Shown here in pieces: positions 5,775-7,533 of a stretch of 7,533 bases of DNA. Every line of letters starts with the position of its first letter. Position 1 is the stretch's first letter. The position numbers were made by a program, and so were the translations under genes. The notes under the pieces were generated by a model. The model saw only the letters and a program-made list of their open reading frames with translations. It had not been told where the DNA came from and made no database searches. Source of the stretch: Pseudomonadota bacterium (GTDB lineage Bacteria > Pseudomonadota > Alphaproteobacteria > Ferrovibrionales > Ferrovibrionaceae); assembly GCA_021793055.1 (NCBI GenBank), contig JAJYTL010000156.1, positions 1 through 7,533 on the forward strand. Direction: 5' to 3'.

Positions 5775-6665
5775 CTAAAAGTGCCACTCCGCAACCTTGT
5801 GCAACAGGAAGTCGCGAAAAACCGCGATGCGCTTCGAATGGCGCAATTCCTCGGGATAAACGAAATAGCTGTCGAAACGCGGCCCCTCGACCTCGGACAG
5901 AATGCGCACCAGCCCCGATTTGCCCTCGGCGATGTAATCGGGCAGGGCGGCGATGCCGAGCCCGCTGCGCGCTGCCGCCATGATGGCGTAGATGTTGTTG
6001 ACCTTGAATTGTGCTTGGCGCACCGCGGTCTGCGGCATGCCCATGGACATCATCCAGTTGACGTCGCTCAAGGGCGGCGGCGCCTCCTCGCCGTAGGTGA
6101 TCAGGCGATGCTTGTCGAGTTCGGCGAGCGAGCTCGGCGTGCCGAAGCGCTTCAGGTAATCGGTCGAGGCGTAGATGTGGTAATGCACCGTCAGCAGCTT
6201 CCGCGCGATCAGGTCGGGCTGTACCGGTTGGCGCATGCGCAGCGCGACGTCGGCCTCGCGCATCGCGAGGTCGAGCTCATGGTCGCTGAGGATCAGGGTC
6301 AGCGTGATCTCGGGGTAGAGTTCGATGAACTCGCGCACCCGGGGCGCCACCCAGGTGGAACCGAAGGCGACGGTGGTGGTGACCTTGAGCTCGCCGCGCG
6401 GCCGGTCCTTGCTGTCGGCCAGCGCCGATTCGGTCATCGCCAGCTTGGCGAAGACCTCGCGTGCGGTGCGGTAGAGCATCTCGCCCTGCTCGGTGAGGAT
6501 CAGGCCGCGGGCATGGCGGTGGAACAGCGGCGTCTGCAGATCGCCTTCGAGGGCGCCGATCTGCCGGCTCACCGCCGATTGGCTAAGGCTCAGGATTTCG
6601 CCGGCATGGGTGAAGCTGCCGGCCTGCGCGACGGCGTGGAAGATGCGAAGCTTGTCCCAATCCAT
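5775..6665 (-). CDS. LysR-family transcriptional regulator
   Basis: This 296-residue DNA-binding regulator has the usual LysR length and layout. The N-terminal winged helix-turn-helix covers about residues 1-60, with SFTHAGEILSLSQSAVSRQI at 17-36 and a wing ending LILTEQGE. A linker helix follows to about 88, and a periplasmic-binding-like effector domain runs from about 91 to 290 (GELKVTTTVAFGSTWVAP, later GLGIAALPDYIAEG). It contains no cysteine, so direct thiol sensing as in OxyR is excluded despite the neighbouring thioredoxin reductase gene. ATG 6665 is preceded by AGGA at 8-base spacing and gives the family N-terminus MDWDKLRIFHAV. It starts 39 bases after trxB on the same strand, which suggests co-transcription, and it is not divergent from any gene in the window. 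Effector and targets cannot be read from the sequence. Confidence 0.95.
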   Translation of the reverse strand: MDWDKLRIFHAVAQAGSFTHAGEILSLSQSAVSRQIGALEGDLQTPLFHRHARGLILTEQGEMLYRTAREVFAKLAMTESALADSKDRPRGELKVTTTVAFGSTWVAPRVREFIELYPEITLTLILSDHELDLAMREADVALRMRQPVQPDLIARKLLTVHYHIYASTDYLKRFGTPSSLAELDKHRLITYGEEAPPPLSDVNWMMSMGMPQTAVRQAQFKVNNIYAIMAAARSGLGIAALPDYIAEGKSGLVRILSEVEGPRFDSYFVYPEELRHSKRIAVFRDFLLHKVAEWHF

Positions 6666-6704
6666 GGCGCTTATCCTGGCGGGCGTTGCGGGGTTGAAGC
6701 CGGG

Positions 6705-7533
6705 CTACTCGGCGGCCGCGGCGGCGGACTGGTGGCCGAGGTACTTTTCGGCGTCGAGCGCGGCCATGCAGCCGCTGCCGGCCGCCGTGACCGCCTGGCG
6801 ATAGATCTTGTCCTGCACGTCGCCGCAGGCGAAAACGCCAGCGATATTGGTGAGCGTCGTGCCGGGACGGGTCTTGATATAGCCCTCGGCGTCGGTCTCG
6901 ATCTGGCCCTGGAAGGGGGCGCTGTTCGGCTTGTGGCCGATGGCGACGAAGAGCCCGTCCACCTGGATCTCGCGCGTGGCACCGGTGCCGACGTGGCGCA
7001 GCTTGAGGGCGGTGACGGCGGGCGGCGTGCCGGCACCGATGATTTCGTCCACCGCATGATCCCAGATGATCGATATCTTCGGCTCGGCCGCGACGCGCTG
7101 CTGCAGGATTTTTTCCGCCTTGAGCGCGTTGCGGCGGTGAATGAGCGTGACCTTGGCCGCGTGATGAGTGAGGAACAGCGCCTCTTCGGCCGCGGTATTG
7201 CCGCCGCCGACCACCGCGACTTGCTTGCCGCGGAAGAAGAACCCGTCGCAGGTGGCGCAGGCGGAAACGCCGGCGCCGCGGTATTTCTGCTCCGACGGCA
7301 GGCCGAGCCATTTGGCCTCGGCTCCGGTTGCGATGATCAGCGCGTCCGCGGTATAGACGCTGCCCGAATCGCCGTGCAGCGTGAAGGGACGGCGCGTCAA
7401 GTCGCTGGAGACGACGAGGTCGTCGACGAAGCGCGCGCCGACATGGGCGGCCTGCGCCTCCATCTGCTCCATCAGCCAGGGTCCCTGCACGGCCTCGGGG
7501 AAGCCCGGGAAATTCTCCACGTCGGTGGTGATG
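6705..7533 (-). CDS. trxB: Thioredoxin-disulfide reductase, N-terminus missing at window edge
   Basis: This cytoplasmic flavoenzyme uses NADPH, through FAD and an active-site disulfide, to reduce thioredoxin. The window holds 275 residues. About 45-55 N-terminal residues, including the first FAD-binding GxGxxG, lie beyond 7533. The frame is open to the edge, so the GTG at 7520 is internal (ITTDVENFPGF continues the family sequence). The redox motif CATC is encoded at 7259-7248. The NADPH-binding GGGNTAAEEA and HRR follow about 20 and 40 residues later. GVFACGDVQDKIYRQAVTAA near the C-terminus is the FAD-binding block. It ends SAAAAAE with TAG at 6707-6705. The low-molecular-weight type is clear from the position of CATC inside the NADPH domain. 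The lysR gene follows closely. Confidence 0.97.
   Translation of the reverse strand, partial: ITTDVENFPGFPEAVQGPWLMEQMEAQAAHVGARFVDDLVVSSDLTRRPFTLHGDSGSVYTADALIIATGAEAKWLGLPSEQKYRGAGVSACATCDGFFFRGKQVAVVGGGNTAAEEALFLTHHAAKVTLIHRRNALKAEKILQQRVAAEPKISIIWDHAVDEIIGAGTPPAVTALKLRHVGTGATREIQVDGLFVAIGHKPNSAPFQGQIETDAEGYIKTRPGTTLTNIAGVFACGDVQDKIYRQAVTAAGSGCMAALDAEKYLGHQSAAAAAE

Noticed and set aside
5569..5787. 72-codon GTG frame on the minus strand starting inside lysR
   Set aside because: It has no ribosome site, its composition is not protein-like, and it covers the inverted repeats downstream of lysR.
1..7533. CRISPR arrays, insertion sequences, tRNA or rRNA genes
   Set aside because: I saw no regularly spaced repeats, transposase motifs, terminal inverted repeats or rRNA/tRNA consensus sequences on either strand.

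Overview
The window reads as the chromosome of a GC-rich alphaproteobacterium, probably from the Rhodospirillales or a related group. This is inferred from the dnaN-recF-gyrB gene order, an alphaproteobacterial-type RecF signature (CSTGEQKALL), the long GyrB with its extra C-terminal insert, and strong GC bias at third codon positions. No species is claimed. All six protein genes lie on the minus strand, so the window is transcribed from its right end to its left end.

From right to left it holds the following. trxB (thioredoxin reductase) lacks its N-terminus at the window edge. A cysteine-free LysR-family regulator follows 39 bases later. Next comes a 442-base stretch without a gene that is unusually rich in inverted repeats and ends in a textbook rho-independent terminator. 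After it is a 105-residue three-helix membrane protein that resembles the YbgE family of cytochrome bd operons. A 217-base leader then precedes dnaN (beta sliding clamp), recF (gap-repair ATPase) and gyrB (gyrase subunit B), which lacks only about its last 20 residues at the left edge.

The left two thirds is a housekeeping replication and repair cluster: clamp, recombination mediator and type II topoisomerase. dnaA, which usually precedes dnaN, is not upstream of it here; the YbgE-like gene and the trxB-lysR pair occupy that position. I see no convincing DnaA boxes, so there is no evidence that oriC lies in this window.

The most interesting part is about 5399-5572 on the minus strand. A 9-bp perfect outer stem encloses three further hairpins. 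It is followed by a short hairpin with a C-rich loop, a second anti-Shine-Dalgarno-like CCTCCC, and a 10-bp GC-rich terminator hairpin with seven U. This has the layout of a small RNA, or of a leader or attenuator for the YbgE-like gene that begins 66 bases further on. I do not recognise it as a known RNA family. The rest of the window is conventional.
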